A program made the translations under genes and the position numbers. From Chloroflexota bacterium (lineage in GTDB: Bacteria; Chloroflexota; Limnocylindria; QHBO01), in assembly GCA_029865285.1 (NCBI GenBank), contig JAOUHE010000003.1, positions 1-28,985 of the forward strand: a DNA stretch of 28,985 nucleotides, read 5' to 3'. Position 1 is the first letter of the stretch; every line of letters starts with the position of its first letter. The notes under the pieces are model-generated. The model was not told the DNA's origin. It worked only from the letters and a program-made list of their open reading frames with translations, and made no database searches. Shown piece after piece: positions 15,027 to 22,897 of this stretch.

Positions 15027-15156
15027 CCTCACCTCCACGAATCCTTGCGCGGCGATCATCGTACTAGGGCGGCGAATGGCGGAAGTGCCGTGTGGCCTTC
15101 TCGCCTGGCCCGGCGCGATGCCTCCGCCGTCGTACAGCCTGCGGGCAACTACGACG

Positions 15157-15181
15157 ACGCCGGTCCACATCGGACCGGCGT
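15157..15181. promoter_or_regulatory. Perfect 10-bp hairpin in divergent intergenic region
   Basis: Arms ACGCCGGTCC and GGACCGGCGT with a 5-nt loop. It lies in the 393-bp gap (15027-15419) between the divergent ABC operon and aldehyde dehydrogenase gene, so it terminates neither and may be an operator. A 7-bp inverted pair CGTCGTA/TACGACG (15128-15156) lies just before it. No gene is seen in the gap. Confidence 0.4.
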
Positions 15182-15193
15182 TGCCGAGTCGAT

Positions 15194-15264
15194 GCCCCGA
15201 CGGCGAGGGCGCCACGATTTCAGCCCCGTATTGCTACGAAACGATCTCTCCCCGCCGTCGGGGC
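15194..15264. repeat. 12-bp inverted repeat in divergent intergenic region
   Basis: GCCCCGACGGCG (15194-15205) and its exact reverse complement CGCCGTCGGGGC (15253-15264) are separated by 47 bp. The right arm can also form its own small hairpin CCCCG-CCGT-CGGGG. It may be a protein site pair or a decayed element; nothing else in the gap identifies it. Confidence 0.5.
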
Positions 15265-15320
15265 TGTTCAGTTGTGGCGCCATCGTTGCGGCGGGCGCGA
15301 AGACCCGATAGGGCCATTTG

Positions 15321-15355
15321 GCCCGAAGTTTTCGGGCGCGCCTGCAGCGTACAAT
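15321..15355 (+). promoter_or_regulatory. Promoter with operator-like palindrome before aldehyde dehydrogenase
   Basis: TACAAT (15350-15355) is the best -10 match in the window and would start transcription near 15362, 58 nt before the GTG at 15420. The palindrome GCCCGAA-GTT-TTCGGGC (15321-15337) covers the -35 area, where a repressor or activator could act. Confidence 0.5.
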
Positions 15356-15419
15356 TAGTGCCCGCCATCTTCGGTCATCGAATGTCCGCGCCCACGGCGC
15401 GCAAGGAGAAGCTGTAATC

Positions 15420-16919
15420 GTGTCCACCACGTACCAGAACCTGATCGGCGGCAGCTGGGTCGCCGCCCAGTCCGGGAAGACCTTCGACAGCGTCAGCCCG
15501 GCCAATCACACCGACGTGGTCGGTACCTTCCCGTCGTCGAGCGCCGCCGATGTCGACGCCGCGGTCGAGGCCGCGAAGCGCGCGTACCCCGCCTGGTCGA
15601 TGATGCCGGCACCCAAGCGCGGCGAGATTCTGTTCAAGGTGGCGCGCATCCTGGCCGAGCACAAGGAAGAGCTCTCGCGGCTCATGACCCGCGAGATGGG
15701 CAAGGTGCTGACCGAGGCGCGCGGCGACGTGCAGGAGGCGATCGACGTCGCCTACTACATGGCCGGCGAGGGACGGCGCCTCTTCGGCCAGACCGTCCCG
15801 TCCGAGATGCCGGACAAGTTCGCCATGGCGATTCGCAAGCCGATCGGCGTGGTCGGCATCATCACCCCCTGGAACTTCCCGGTGGCGATTCCCGGCTGGA
15901 AGCTTTTCCCGGCGCTCATCTGTGGCAACACCGCGGTGATCAAGCCCGCCAGCGACACCCCGGCCTGTGCCATCCGCTTTGTCGAGCTGCTGATGGAGGG
16001 CGGCATTCCCGACGGGGTGGTCAACATCGTGACCGGCTCCGGAACCGAGGTCGGGAACGCGCTGGTCGAACACGCCGACGTGAAGGTCATCAGCTTCACC
16101 GGCCACACCGATACCGGCGTGGAGATCAGCACCCGTGCCGCCAAGACGCTCAAGCGCGTGAGCCTGGAGCTGGGCGGCAAGAATCCGATCGTCGTCTGGG
16201 AGGACGCCGACCTGGGCCTCGCCCTCGACTCAGCGGTGTGGTCCGCGTTTGGGACCTCCGGCCAGCGCTGCACGGCGGCGAGCCGGCTGATCGTGCACCG
16301 GGCGGTCCACGACGAGTTCGTGGAGGCGCTTCGCAAGCGCGTCGCCGGCCTCGTGCTCGGCGACGGCCTGGACGACAAGACCGATGTCGGACCGGTGATC
16401 AACGAGACCGCGGTCGAGCGCATTGCGGCGTACGCCGCCATCGGACGCGGAGAGGCCGACCTGGTGATCGGCGGCGAGCCGGCCCGGGAGGGTGCCCTGG
16501 GGAAGGGGAGCTTCTTCCAGCCGACCATCTTTGCCGAGGTCAAGCCGGACGCGCGCATCGCGATGGAGGAGATCTTCGGGCCGGTGACATCGGTCATCGC
16601 GGTCGACAACTGGGAGGAGACCGTACGGATCGTGAACTCCGTCAAGTACGGGCTCTCGACGTCCCTCTTCACCCGCGACATCAACCTCGCTTTCCGCAGC
16701 ATCCGCGACTTCGAGTCGGGCCTCGGGTACGTGAACCACGGCACCATCGGAGCGGAGGCGCACCTGCCGTTCGGTGGCACCAAGGCGACCGGCAATGGTC
16801 ACCGCGAGGTGGGCCAGGCTGCGCTCGACTTCTTCAGCGAGTGGAAGAGCGTCTACATCGACTACAGCGGGAAGCTGCAGCGGGCGCAGATCGACATGGA
16901 GTTCATCGACCAGAGTTAG
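15420..16919 (+). CDS. Aldehyde dehydrogenase (semialdehyde dehydrogenase type)
   Basis: A 499-residue NAD(P)-dependent aldehyde dehydrogenase, full length for the family. Seen: the cofactor-site sequence TPWNFPVAIPGWK (Asn152), base Glu250 in LELGGKNP and nucleophile Cys284 in SGQRCTAASRLIVH. The late block LPFGGTKATGNGHREVG is the form found in alpha-ketoglutarate-semialdehyde and aminoadipate-semialdehyde dehydrogenases, so a dicarboxylic semialdehyde is the likeliest substrate. It starts with GTG after AAGGAG (15403-15408) at a rather long 11-nt spacing. It is not closely related to the dehydrogenase at 5745. It has its own promoter and no metabolic partner gene nearby. Confidence 0.88.
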   Translation: MSTTYQNLIGGSWVAAQSGKTFDSVSPANHTDVVGTFPSSSAADVDAAVEAAKRAYPAWSMMPAPKRGEILFKVARILAEHKEELSRLMTREMGKVLTEARGDVQEAIDVAYYMAGEGRRLFGQTVPSEMPDKFAMAIRKPIGVVGIITPWNFPVAIPGWKLFPALICGNTAVIKPASDTPACAIRFVELLMEGGIPDGVVNIVTGSGTEVGNALVEHADVKVISFTGHTDTGVEISTRAAKTLKRVSLELGGKNPIVVWEDADLGLALDSAVWSAFGTSGQRCTAASRLIVHRAVHDEFVEALRKRVAGLVLGDGLDDKTDVGPVINETAVERIAAYAAIGRGEADLVIGGEPAREGALGKGSFFQPTIFAEVKPDARIAMEEIFGPVTSVIAVDNWEETVRIVNSVKYGLSTSLFTRDINLAFRSIRDFESGLGYVNHGTIGAEAHLPFGGTKATGNGHREVGQAALDFFSEWKSVYIDYSGKLQRAQIDMEFIDQS

Positions 16920-16985
16920 GGGCGTCGGGCCCGCGCGGTCCTGCGATTTGCCCGACGGCTGCGCCCGTGCCAGCATGGTCCGACC

Positions 16986-17723
16986 ATGCGGCTGCCACTC
17001 TTCGCGCTCCACACCGTGCTCTTCCCGCACCTGCCGCTGCCGCTCCAGATCTTCGAGGAGCGGTATCGGGCCATGACGCGCGACCTGGTCGCCGATGGTT
17101 CCGCGTGGGGTGGGCGATTCGTGGTGGCGGCAATCACCGACGGGTCGGAGATCGAGCCGGTCGGCCGGGAGGCGGCGCAGCCGACCATCGCTGCGCGAAT
17201 CGGTACCGTCGCGGAGGTCCGGCATGCCGAGCAGTTCGCCGATGGCCGCTGGGCGCTCCTCGCGGTGGGGGTCGAGCGCGTGAGGTTCGGCCCGGCGGAT
17301 CGGACCGGACCCTACGCCGTGGTGGAGGCCGAAGCCCTCCCCGAGCTGGTCGGCGACACCGATGACGACCGGTTGCTCCCTGCGGTCCAGGTAGCTCTCG
17401 ACCGCTATCTTGAGACCGTGAAACGCCTCGTCGCCTCCACCGCGTCCGTAGGTGGAGATGTGCAGGAGATCAGCCGCGTGACCGCGTCCCTCGACGAGAT
17501 CCTCAAGCCGTTCCGGCTGCCCGAGGATCCGTTGGCAGCCAGCTACGCCATCGGGGGAATGCTCCAAATCGAGCTGGGGCGCAAGCAGCGCCTCCTGGAG
17601 CTCCCGGACGCAGCGACACGTCTGCGTGCCGAACTGGATCTTCTGCGTCGCGAGACCGTCCTGCTGGGTGAGGGCTCGATGCCGCCGCTCGGCGCGAATG
17701 ACGTCCGCTACAACCGGAACTGA
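16986..17723 (+). CDS. LON peptidase substrate-binding domain protein
   Basis: A 245-residue protein consisting of the N-terminal domain of Lon protease without the ATPase or protease parts. Seen: the start RLPLFALHTVLFPHLPLPLQIFEERYRAM, the typical opening of this domain, then the beta-barrel (to about 120) with GTVAEVRHAEQFADGRW and VGVERVRF, and a helical C-terminal half. Such stand-alone proteins are widespread; their role is unclear. The ATG lies 9 nt after CAGCAT, a near match to the local -10 pattern. The lipoprotein gene follows after 13 nt, so they probably share a transcript. Confidence 0.9.
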   Translation: MRLPLFALHTVLFPHLPLPLQIFEERYRAMTRDLVADGSAWGGRFVVAAITDGSEIEPVGREAAQPTIAARIGTVAEVRHAEQFADGRWALLAVGVERVRFGPADRTGPYAVVEAEALPELVGDTDDDRLLPAVQVALDRYLETVKRLVASTASVGGDVQEISRVTASLDEILKPFRLPEDPLAASYAIGGMLQIELGRKQRLLELPDAATRLRAELDLLRRETVLLGEGSMPPLGANDVRYNRN

Positions 17724-17736
17724 CCAGGAGGCGCCG

Positions 17737-18861
17737 ATGAGCGGCCGCCGCGTCCGCGCACTTCTCGCGCTCGTTCTCACGGTCGCCGCCTGCAGCACCA
17801 CGCCGAGCCCGTCGCCGTCCGCGTCAGGATCGGGATCGGCAAGCGGGCGGCCATCCGCGACCGCCACGCCGTTCGGAACAACGTCGCCGACCGATACGGT
17901 GGCACCGACCGCCAGCCCCTCCCCGGCCGGTGTGAGCTATGTCGTGCGGGCGGGCGACACGCTCTCCTCGATTGCGCGAGCCTGGGGGACGACCGTCCAG
18001 CAGCTGCAGTCGTGGAATGCCGGCGAGTACCCATCCCTGGCCGGCGACCCGAACACACTGCACGCCGGATGGGTGCTGATCGTCTCGGGTGGCCCCGCCA
18101 CCACGCCGCTGCCGACCATCGCCCCGACGCCGATTGCCACGCCCGCGGCGACCGGATGCAGTGCGGGGAACCGCGTCCCCGGCGGAAGCGCCCAGACCTT
18201 CACCACCATCCCTGGAGCGGGCCACGCTGTAGCCCTCACCTTCGACATGGGTGGCCGCCTCGACCCGGGCGTGGAGATCCTCAACCTGCTGATCGCCAAC
18301 GGCGTCTGCGCAACCATCTTCCCGACCGGCGCGATGGCGCAGACCACCGCGGGCCAGCAGGTGATGGCGATCATCAGGGCGCACCCCGAACTGTTCGAGA
18401 TCGGGAACCACACCATGCACCACTGCAACCTGGTCAGCGGCGGCGGCGGCTCGCCAACTGCGGCGCCGTGCGCCATCGGCGGAGCTCCATCGGCCCAGTT
18501 CATCAAGGACGAACTGACCGATGCCGCCACCATCCTGAAGCAGTACTCCGGCCAGGATCCGATCCCGTACTGGCGGGCGCCCTATGGCGCCATCAACGCC
18601 GCCGTGCTGAGCGCGGTTGCATCGGTCGGATACACCAAGACCTTTGGCTGGGATGTCGACACCATCGACTGGAAGCCGATCGCCGATGGCGGACCGACGG
18701 CCCAGCAGATCGCCACCAAGGTGATCAGTCGCGCAGTTGATGGCTCGGTGGTGCTCATGCACCTGGGCGGCTACGAGACCCTTGACGCCCTCCACATCAT
18801 GATCCCCGGCCTGCGGGATCGGGGCCTCCTGCTCACGAGCCTCTCCGACCTGCTCAACTGA
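17737..18861 (+). CDS. Lipoprotein with LysM and polysaccharide deacetylase domains
   Basis: A 374-residue exported protein. It has a lipoprotein signal (ALLALVLTVAAC), a Ser/Thr/Pro linker and one LysM domain (about 65-115, YVVRAGDTLSSIARAWGTTV), which binds peptidoglycan or chitin-like glycans. A second linker precedes a NodB-type polysaccharide deacetylase domain (about 160-374). Catalytic motifs: LTFDMGG at motif 1, GNHTMHH (metal His pair) at motif 2, RAPYG at motif 3, DVDTIDW at motif 4, VVLMHLGG at motif 5. The second Asp of the usual TFDDG, a zinc ligand in PgdA-type enzymes, is Met here; another Asp may replace it. The likely role is deacetylation of cell-wall glycan. ATG 17737 follows AGGAGG. 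Confidence 0.9.
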   Translation: MSGRRVRALLALVLTVAACSTTPSPSPSASGSGSASGRPSATATPFGTTSPTDTVAPTASPSPAGVSYVVRAGDTLSSIARAWGTTVQQLQSWNAGEYPSLAGDPNTLHAGWVLIVSGGPATTPLPTIAPTPIATPAATGCSAGNRVPGGSAQTFTTIPGAGHAVALTFDMGGRLDPGVEILNLLIANGVCATIFPTGAMAQTTAGQQVMAIIRAHPELFEIGNHTMHHCNLVSGGGGSPTAAPCAIGGAPSAQFIKDELTDAATILKQYSGQDPIPYWRAPYGAINAAVLSAVASVGYTKTFGWDVDTIDWKPIADGGPTAQQIATKVISRAVDGSVVLMHLGGYETLDALHIMIPGLRDRGLLLTSLSDLLN

Positions 18862-19021
18862 CCCGCCGGTCACGCGGCGCCCGTAGCTGCGCGGGTCGGA
18901 TGGCCCTCCACATGCCCCCCGAATGGCACTCGTCCGTCGGCAGGTCGCGGCCGTAGCGTCGGGTAGCCGGCACGGTGGGAGACATCGTCGCCGCGCTCCG
19001 CATGCAAAGGAGGCTGCAGCC

Positions 19022-20380
19022 GTGGGCCAGCGCGTGGTGATCATGGGAGCCGCTGGGCGCGACTTCCACAACTTCAACGTCGTCTATCGCGACGATCCGG
19101 AGACCGAGGTGGTGGCCTTCACAGCGACCCAGATTCCCGGCATCGCCGGGCGCCGCTATCCCGTCGAGCTCGCCGGTGACCGCTATCCGGAGGGGATCCC
19201 GATCCTCCCGGAGGAGGACCTCGAGGAGATCATCCGACGCATGAGCGCCGATGCGGTCGTCTTCGCGTACAGCGACGTGAGCCACGAGACGGTCATGCAC
19301 CTCGCCTCGCGCGTGCTGGCGGCCGGCGCCGATTTCGTGCTCCTGGGCCCCGATCGGACGATGCTTGCCAGCGACAAGCCGGTGATCGCCATCTGTGCCG
19401 TACGCACCGGTGCCGGCAAGAGCCAGACCACCCGGCGCGTGGCCGAGATCGTGGCCGACACCGGTCGCGTCCCGGCCCTCGTTCGCCATCCCATGCCGTA
19501 CGGGGACCTGGTGAAGCAGCGGGTCCAGCGATTCGGGTCGCTGGAGGATCTCGAGCGCCACGAGACGACGATCGAGGAACGCGAGGAATACGAGCCACAC
19601 ATCGCCGCCGGGCGTGCCATTTACGCCGGCGTGGACTACGAGGCGATCCTGCGCGAGGCGGAGCAGGAGGGTGATGTCGTCCTGTGGGATGGCGGCAACA
19701 ACGACCTTTCGTTCTACCGTCACGACCTGCTGATCGTGGTGGCCGATCCCCTGCGACTGGGCGACGAGACCCGCTACCACCCCGGCGAGACGAACCTGCG
19801 TCGCGCCGACCTGGTGGTCATCAACAAGATCGATACCGCCGGCCCGGAGTCGGTGGCCGCGCTGCGCCACACCATCGCGACGCTCAACCCACGGGCCACC
19901 ATCATCGAGGCGCGCAGCGAGCTGCGACTCGAGGGCGAACCGATCGAGGGTCGCGAGGTGGTGGTCGTGGAGGATGGCCCCACGCTGACCCACGGCGAGA
20001 TGCGCTTTGGGGCGGGGATGGTAGCGGCGCGTCGCTGGGGTGCCACCGTCGTCGACCCGCGGCCGTACGCGGTCGGCTCCATTGCCGATGTGCTCGCCCG
20101 GTGGCCGCACCTCGACCCGCTCCTGCCGGCGATGGGGTATGGCGACGCGCAGGTGCGCGAGCTGGAGGCGACCCTCAACGCGGTGCCCGCCGACCTCGTG
20201 TTGGCGGCCACACCGATCGACCTCACCCGCCTGATGACCCTCAACAAGCCGGTCGTCCGCGTTCGCTACGACCTCGTGGAGACCGATCCGCCCGCCCTGC
20301 GGCGCAAGATCGAACTGGCGCTGGAGCACCATGGCAAGCTCGCCGATGGACGGATCCTGGCGGAGACGCCTTCGGCCTGA
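19022..20380 (+). CDS. COG2403-type predicted GTPase / cyclic 2,3-diphosphoglycerate synthetase-like
   Basis: A 452-residue cytoplasmic protein. The first 130 residues are a Rossmann-like domain (RVVIMGAAGRDFHNFNVVY, FTATQIPGIAGRRYP). Then comes a P-loop domain with Walker A AVRTGAGKSQTTR (about 135-147) and a G4-like motif NKID. This layout is that of COG2403, which includes the archaeal cyclic 2,3-diphosphoglycerate synthetase; most bacterial members have no known reaction, so I do not assign one. The GTG start at 19022 follows AAAGGAGG. A TAGCGT box (18954-18959) is the candidate promoter. It lies 79 bp upstream of the hydrogenase operon on the same strand and may be linked to it. Confidence 0.78.
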   Translation: MGQRVVIMGAAGRDFHNFNVVYRDDPETEVVAFTATQIPGIAGRRYPVELAGDRYPEGIPILPEEDLEEIIRRMSADAVVFAYSDVSHETVMHLASRVLAAGADFVLLGPDRTMLASDKPVIAICAVRTGAGKSQTTRRVAEIVADTGRVPALVRHPMPYGDLVKQRVQRFGSLEDLERHETTIEEREEYEPHIAAGRAIYAGVDYEAILREAEQEGDVVLWDGGNNDLSFYRHDLLIVVADPLRLGDETRYHPGETNLRRADLVVINKIDTAGPESVAALRHTIATLNPRATIIEARSELRLEGEPIEGREVVVVEDGPTLTHGEMRFGAGMVAARRWGATVVDPRPYAVGSIADVLARWPHLDPLLPAMGYGDAQVRELEATLNAVPADLVLAATPIDLTRLMTLNKPVVRVRYDLVETDPPALRRKIELALEHHGKLADGRILAETPSA

Positions 20381-20459
20381 CTCCGCTCGGGCCGAACGGC
20401 ATGCCGCTGCGCGGCCAATGGCACTCTCGCGCCTCGCTTACCGCTGGCAAGGTTGAGTC

Positions 20460-20945
20460 GTGACCGCTCCAGGGTCTCTCGCGGCGCGTCTCGGATCGAC
20501 CTGGTTCGGCAGCGGTCTCTCGATTCACGCTCGAGAGCGGCTGGCCGCCCTGGCCGAGTTGCGCGAGGTGGAACCAGGTGCGGTCCTGTTGCGCGAGGGC
20601 GCCGATACGGAGCGATTCGGCGTTCTGCTGCGTGGGCTGCTCGCCCTGCGCGTCGGGGTTGCCGGCCGCGGCACTGCCACGCTGATGACCGTCGAGCCGG
20701 GGGACATCTTCGGCTGGTCGGCCGCCGTACCGCCCTACCGTGCGACCTCCACGGTGGTGGCGCTCGAGGCCAGCCAGGTGCTTCTCCTCGAGTCAGGCGC
20801 GCTGCGCGACCTGCTTCGTGATGACGAACAGTTGATGCTGGCGCTCTACCCGCGCCTGCTCGAGAGCGTCAGCCGCCGCCTCACGGCCACGCGCACGCAG
20901 TTGCTCGACCTCTACGCGCGAGACCGCGAATACGAGCCATGGTGA
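20460..20945 (+). CDS. Stand-alone cyclic-nucleotide-binding-type domain, first gene of hydrogenase operon
   Basis: A 161-residue protein with a Crp-type cyclic-nucleotide-binding beta-barrel (about 20-135: EVEPGAVLLREGADTERFGVLLRGLL) and the start of the long C-helix, but no helix-turn-helix DNA-binding domain, so it is not a Crp/Fnr regulator by itself. In the phosphate-binding cassette the usual Glu is absent (FGWSAAVPPYRATST), while the Arg is kept, so cAMP binding is uncertain. The start is GTG at 20460. The hydrogenase subunit gene begins inside its last codons. It probably senses a small molecule for, or binds to, the hydrogenase; domains of this kind occur in other group 3b hydrogenase clusters. 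Confidence 0.82.
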   Translation: MTAPGSLAARLGSTWFGSGLSIHARERLAALAELREVEPGAVLLREGADTERFGVLLRGLLALRVGVAGRGTATLMTVEPGDIFGWSAAVPPYRATSTVVALEASQVLLLESGALRDLLRDDEQLMLALYPRLLESVSRRLTATRTQLLDLYARDREYEPW

Positions 20946-22897
20946 CGGCGGCCGGGACCGCCTTCCTGCCGCGCGAGCGGCTCGACGCGCTGCTCGATCT
21001 GCTGCGGGAAGGGGGGCGCACCGTCATCGGTCCGACCGTCCGCGACGGGATGCCGGTGCTGGGCGAGATCGCGACGGTTGCCGACCTGCCGGCGGGCTGG
21101 CGGGACGAGCAGTCGCCCGGCCGGTATCGACTCAGCGACGGCCACGGTGATCGCGTCTTCGACATCGTCAACGGCCAGATGAGCTGGAAGCAATTCACCT
21201 TCCCACCGCGCCAGAAGGTGGGCGAAATGAACCGATTCGCCGTCGACGGCAGCATCTCGTTCCAGCCCAGCGCACCGGACCCGCCGCGCCTTGCATTCCT
21301 CGGCGTGCGCGCCTGCGAGCTGGCCGCGCTGGGAATCCATGACCGCGTCCTGGCCGGCGGGACGTTTGTGGACGAGGACTACCGCGCGCGCCGTGACGCG
21401 GCGCTGGTCGTCGCCGTGCAGTGCACGCGCTCCGCGAGTGGCTGCTTCTGCACCTCGATGGGCACCGGGCCCGAGGTCCGGACCGGGCACGACCTCGTGC
21501 TCACCGAACTGGACGACGGATTCGTGGTGGATGCCGGGTCACCAGCCGGCGAGCGTCTGCTCGCGCGCCTCCCCGGACGCCTGGCGACACCCGGGGAAGA
21601 GGCAGCTGCCTCCGCGGCGGTAGCCGCCACACGCGCCGCGATCGGCGATCCGGTGGCGACCGACGGCCTGCGGGACCGGCTGATGGACCAGCTCGACAGC
21701 CCGCGTTGGGGGCAGGTTGCAGATCGCTGTCTTGCCTGCACCAACTGCACCATGGTCTGCCCGACCTGCTTCTGCACCTCGACGAGCATCAGTTCGGACC
21801 TGGGCGGAGCGGTCAACGTGACCGAGCGCGGGTGGGACTCGTGCTTCAACCCCGGCTTCGCCAGGGTCGCCGGCGGCAACTTCCGCCCGAAGCGCGAGGA
21901 CCGATACCGCCAGTGGCTCACCCATAAGTTCGCCACCTGGATCGACCAGTTCGGCACGTCGGGCTGTGTCGGCTGCGGTCGGTGTGTGACGTGGTGTCCG
22001 GTCGGGATCGATGTTCGCGAGGAGCTGGCCGCCATCGCCCCGCCCGCGCTCCCGGCCGAGCGGCCGTTCATCCGTCCGGCCGCGGCGACTCCGGGGCGCT
22101 TCGAGATCACCACGTTGCGCGCGAGCCACCCCGAGACGCCCGATACCGCCACGCTGACCCTCGTGCCGACCGAGCCGGTGCTCCTCGCCGGTCTGCCGGG
22201 CCAGTTCGTGATGGTCGACATGCCCGGTTTCCCGGCCTTTCCGATCTCCGTTTCGCGGTACGCGCACGATCACCTGCTGCTGACCGTTCGCGGAGCCGGA
22301 CCTGCCACGGCGGCCCTGCTCAACACCCCGGTCGGCGGGCAGGTCGGCCTGCGCGGGCCACTTGGCACCGGATGGCCGATCGACCGTGCCCTGGGACGTG
22401 ATGTGGTGATCGTGGCCGGCGGGATCGGTCTGGCACCGCTGCGGCCGGTGGTCGATGCGCTTCTCGCCGACCGAGGTCGGTTCGGCAAGATCCTGCTCGC
22501 GTACGGGGCGCGCACGCCGGCCGACCGCCTCTTCACGGGCGAGCTGACCGCGTGGACTGACCGCGGCGTGGAGGTGCTGCAGATCGTCGACCGCTCCGGT
22601 CCCGGTTGGGCCGGACGCGTCGGCGTCGTGACCAATCTGCTCGACCATCGCGACTTTGCCTCGCGGCCGACGGTGGCCTTTGTTTGCGGCCCTGAGCGGA
22701 TGATGCAGGCCACCACCTCCGTGCTGCGCGACGCGGGTGTGTCACGGGAGCGCCTGTTCGTTTCGCTCGAGCGACATATGCAGTGCGGCATCGGGCTATG
22801 CGGTCACTGCCAGATGGGCCCCTTCTTCGTCTGTCGCGACGGACCGGTCTTCACGCTCACCGAGCTCGGCGCCCTCTTCACCCGCGAGGGTGTGTGA
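20939..22897 (+). CDS. Fused beta-gamma subunit of group 3b NiFe hydrogenase (HyhB-HyhG)
   Basis: A 652-residue fusion that carries electrons between the hydrogenase and NAD(P)H. Residues 1-370 are the beta (HyhB) part, with two [4Fe-4S] sites: CLACTNCTMVC (Cys264, 267, 270, 274) and CVGCGRCVTWC (Cys343, 346, 349, 353), plus Cys162/169/171. Residues 385-652 are the gamma (HyhG) part: an FAD-binding beta-barrel with PISVSR (435-440), an NAD(P) fold with GGIGLAPLRPV (494-504), and a C-terminal [2Fe-2S] site (Cys616, 621, 624, 632). In the sulfhydrogenases of Pyrococcus these are two proteins. No stop or frameshift lies between the parts. The start overlaps the preceding gene by 7 nt (ATG 20939; GTG 20942 is an alternative). 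Confidence 0.9.
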   Translation: MVTAAGTAFLPRERLDALLDLLREGGRTVIGPTVRDGMPVLGEIATVADLPAGWRDEQSPGRYRLSDGHGDRVFDIVNGQMSWKQFTFPPRQKVGEMNRFAVDGSISFQPSAPDPPRLAFLGVRACELAALGIHDRVLAGGTFVDEDYRARRDAALVVAVQCTRSASGCFCTSMGTGPEVRTGHDLVLTELDDGFVVDAGSPAGERLLARLPGRLATPGEEAAASAAVAATRAAIGDPVATDGLRDRLMDQLDSPRWGQVADRCLACTNCTMVCPTCFCTSTSISSDLGGAVNVTERGWDSCFNPGFARVAGGNFRPKREDRYRQWLTHKFATWIDQFGTSGCVGCGRCVTWCPVGIDVREELAAIAPPALPAERPFIRPAAATPGRFEITTLRASHPETPDTATLTLVPTEPVLLAGLPGQFVMVDMPGFPAFPISVSRYAHDHLLLTVRGAGPATAALLNTPVGGQVGLRGPLGTGWPIDRALGRDVVIVAGGIGLAPLRPVVDALLADRGRFGKILLAYGARTPADRLFTGELTAWTDRGVEVLQIVDRSGPGWAGRVGVVTNLLDHRDFASRPTVAFVCGPERMMQATTSVLRDAGVSRERLFVSLERHMQCGIGLCGHCQMGPFFVCRDGPVFTLTELGALFTREGV

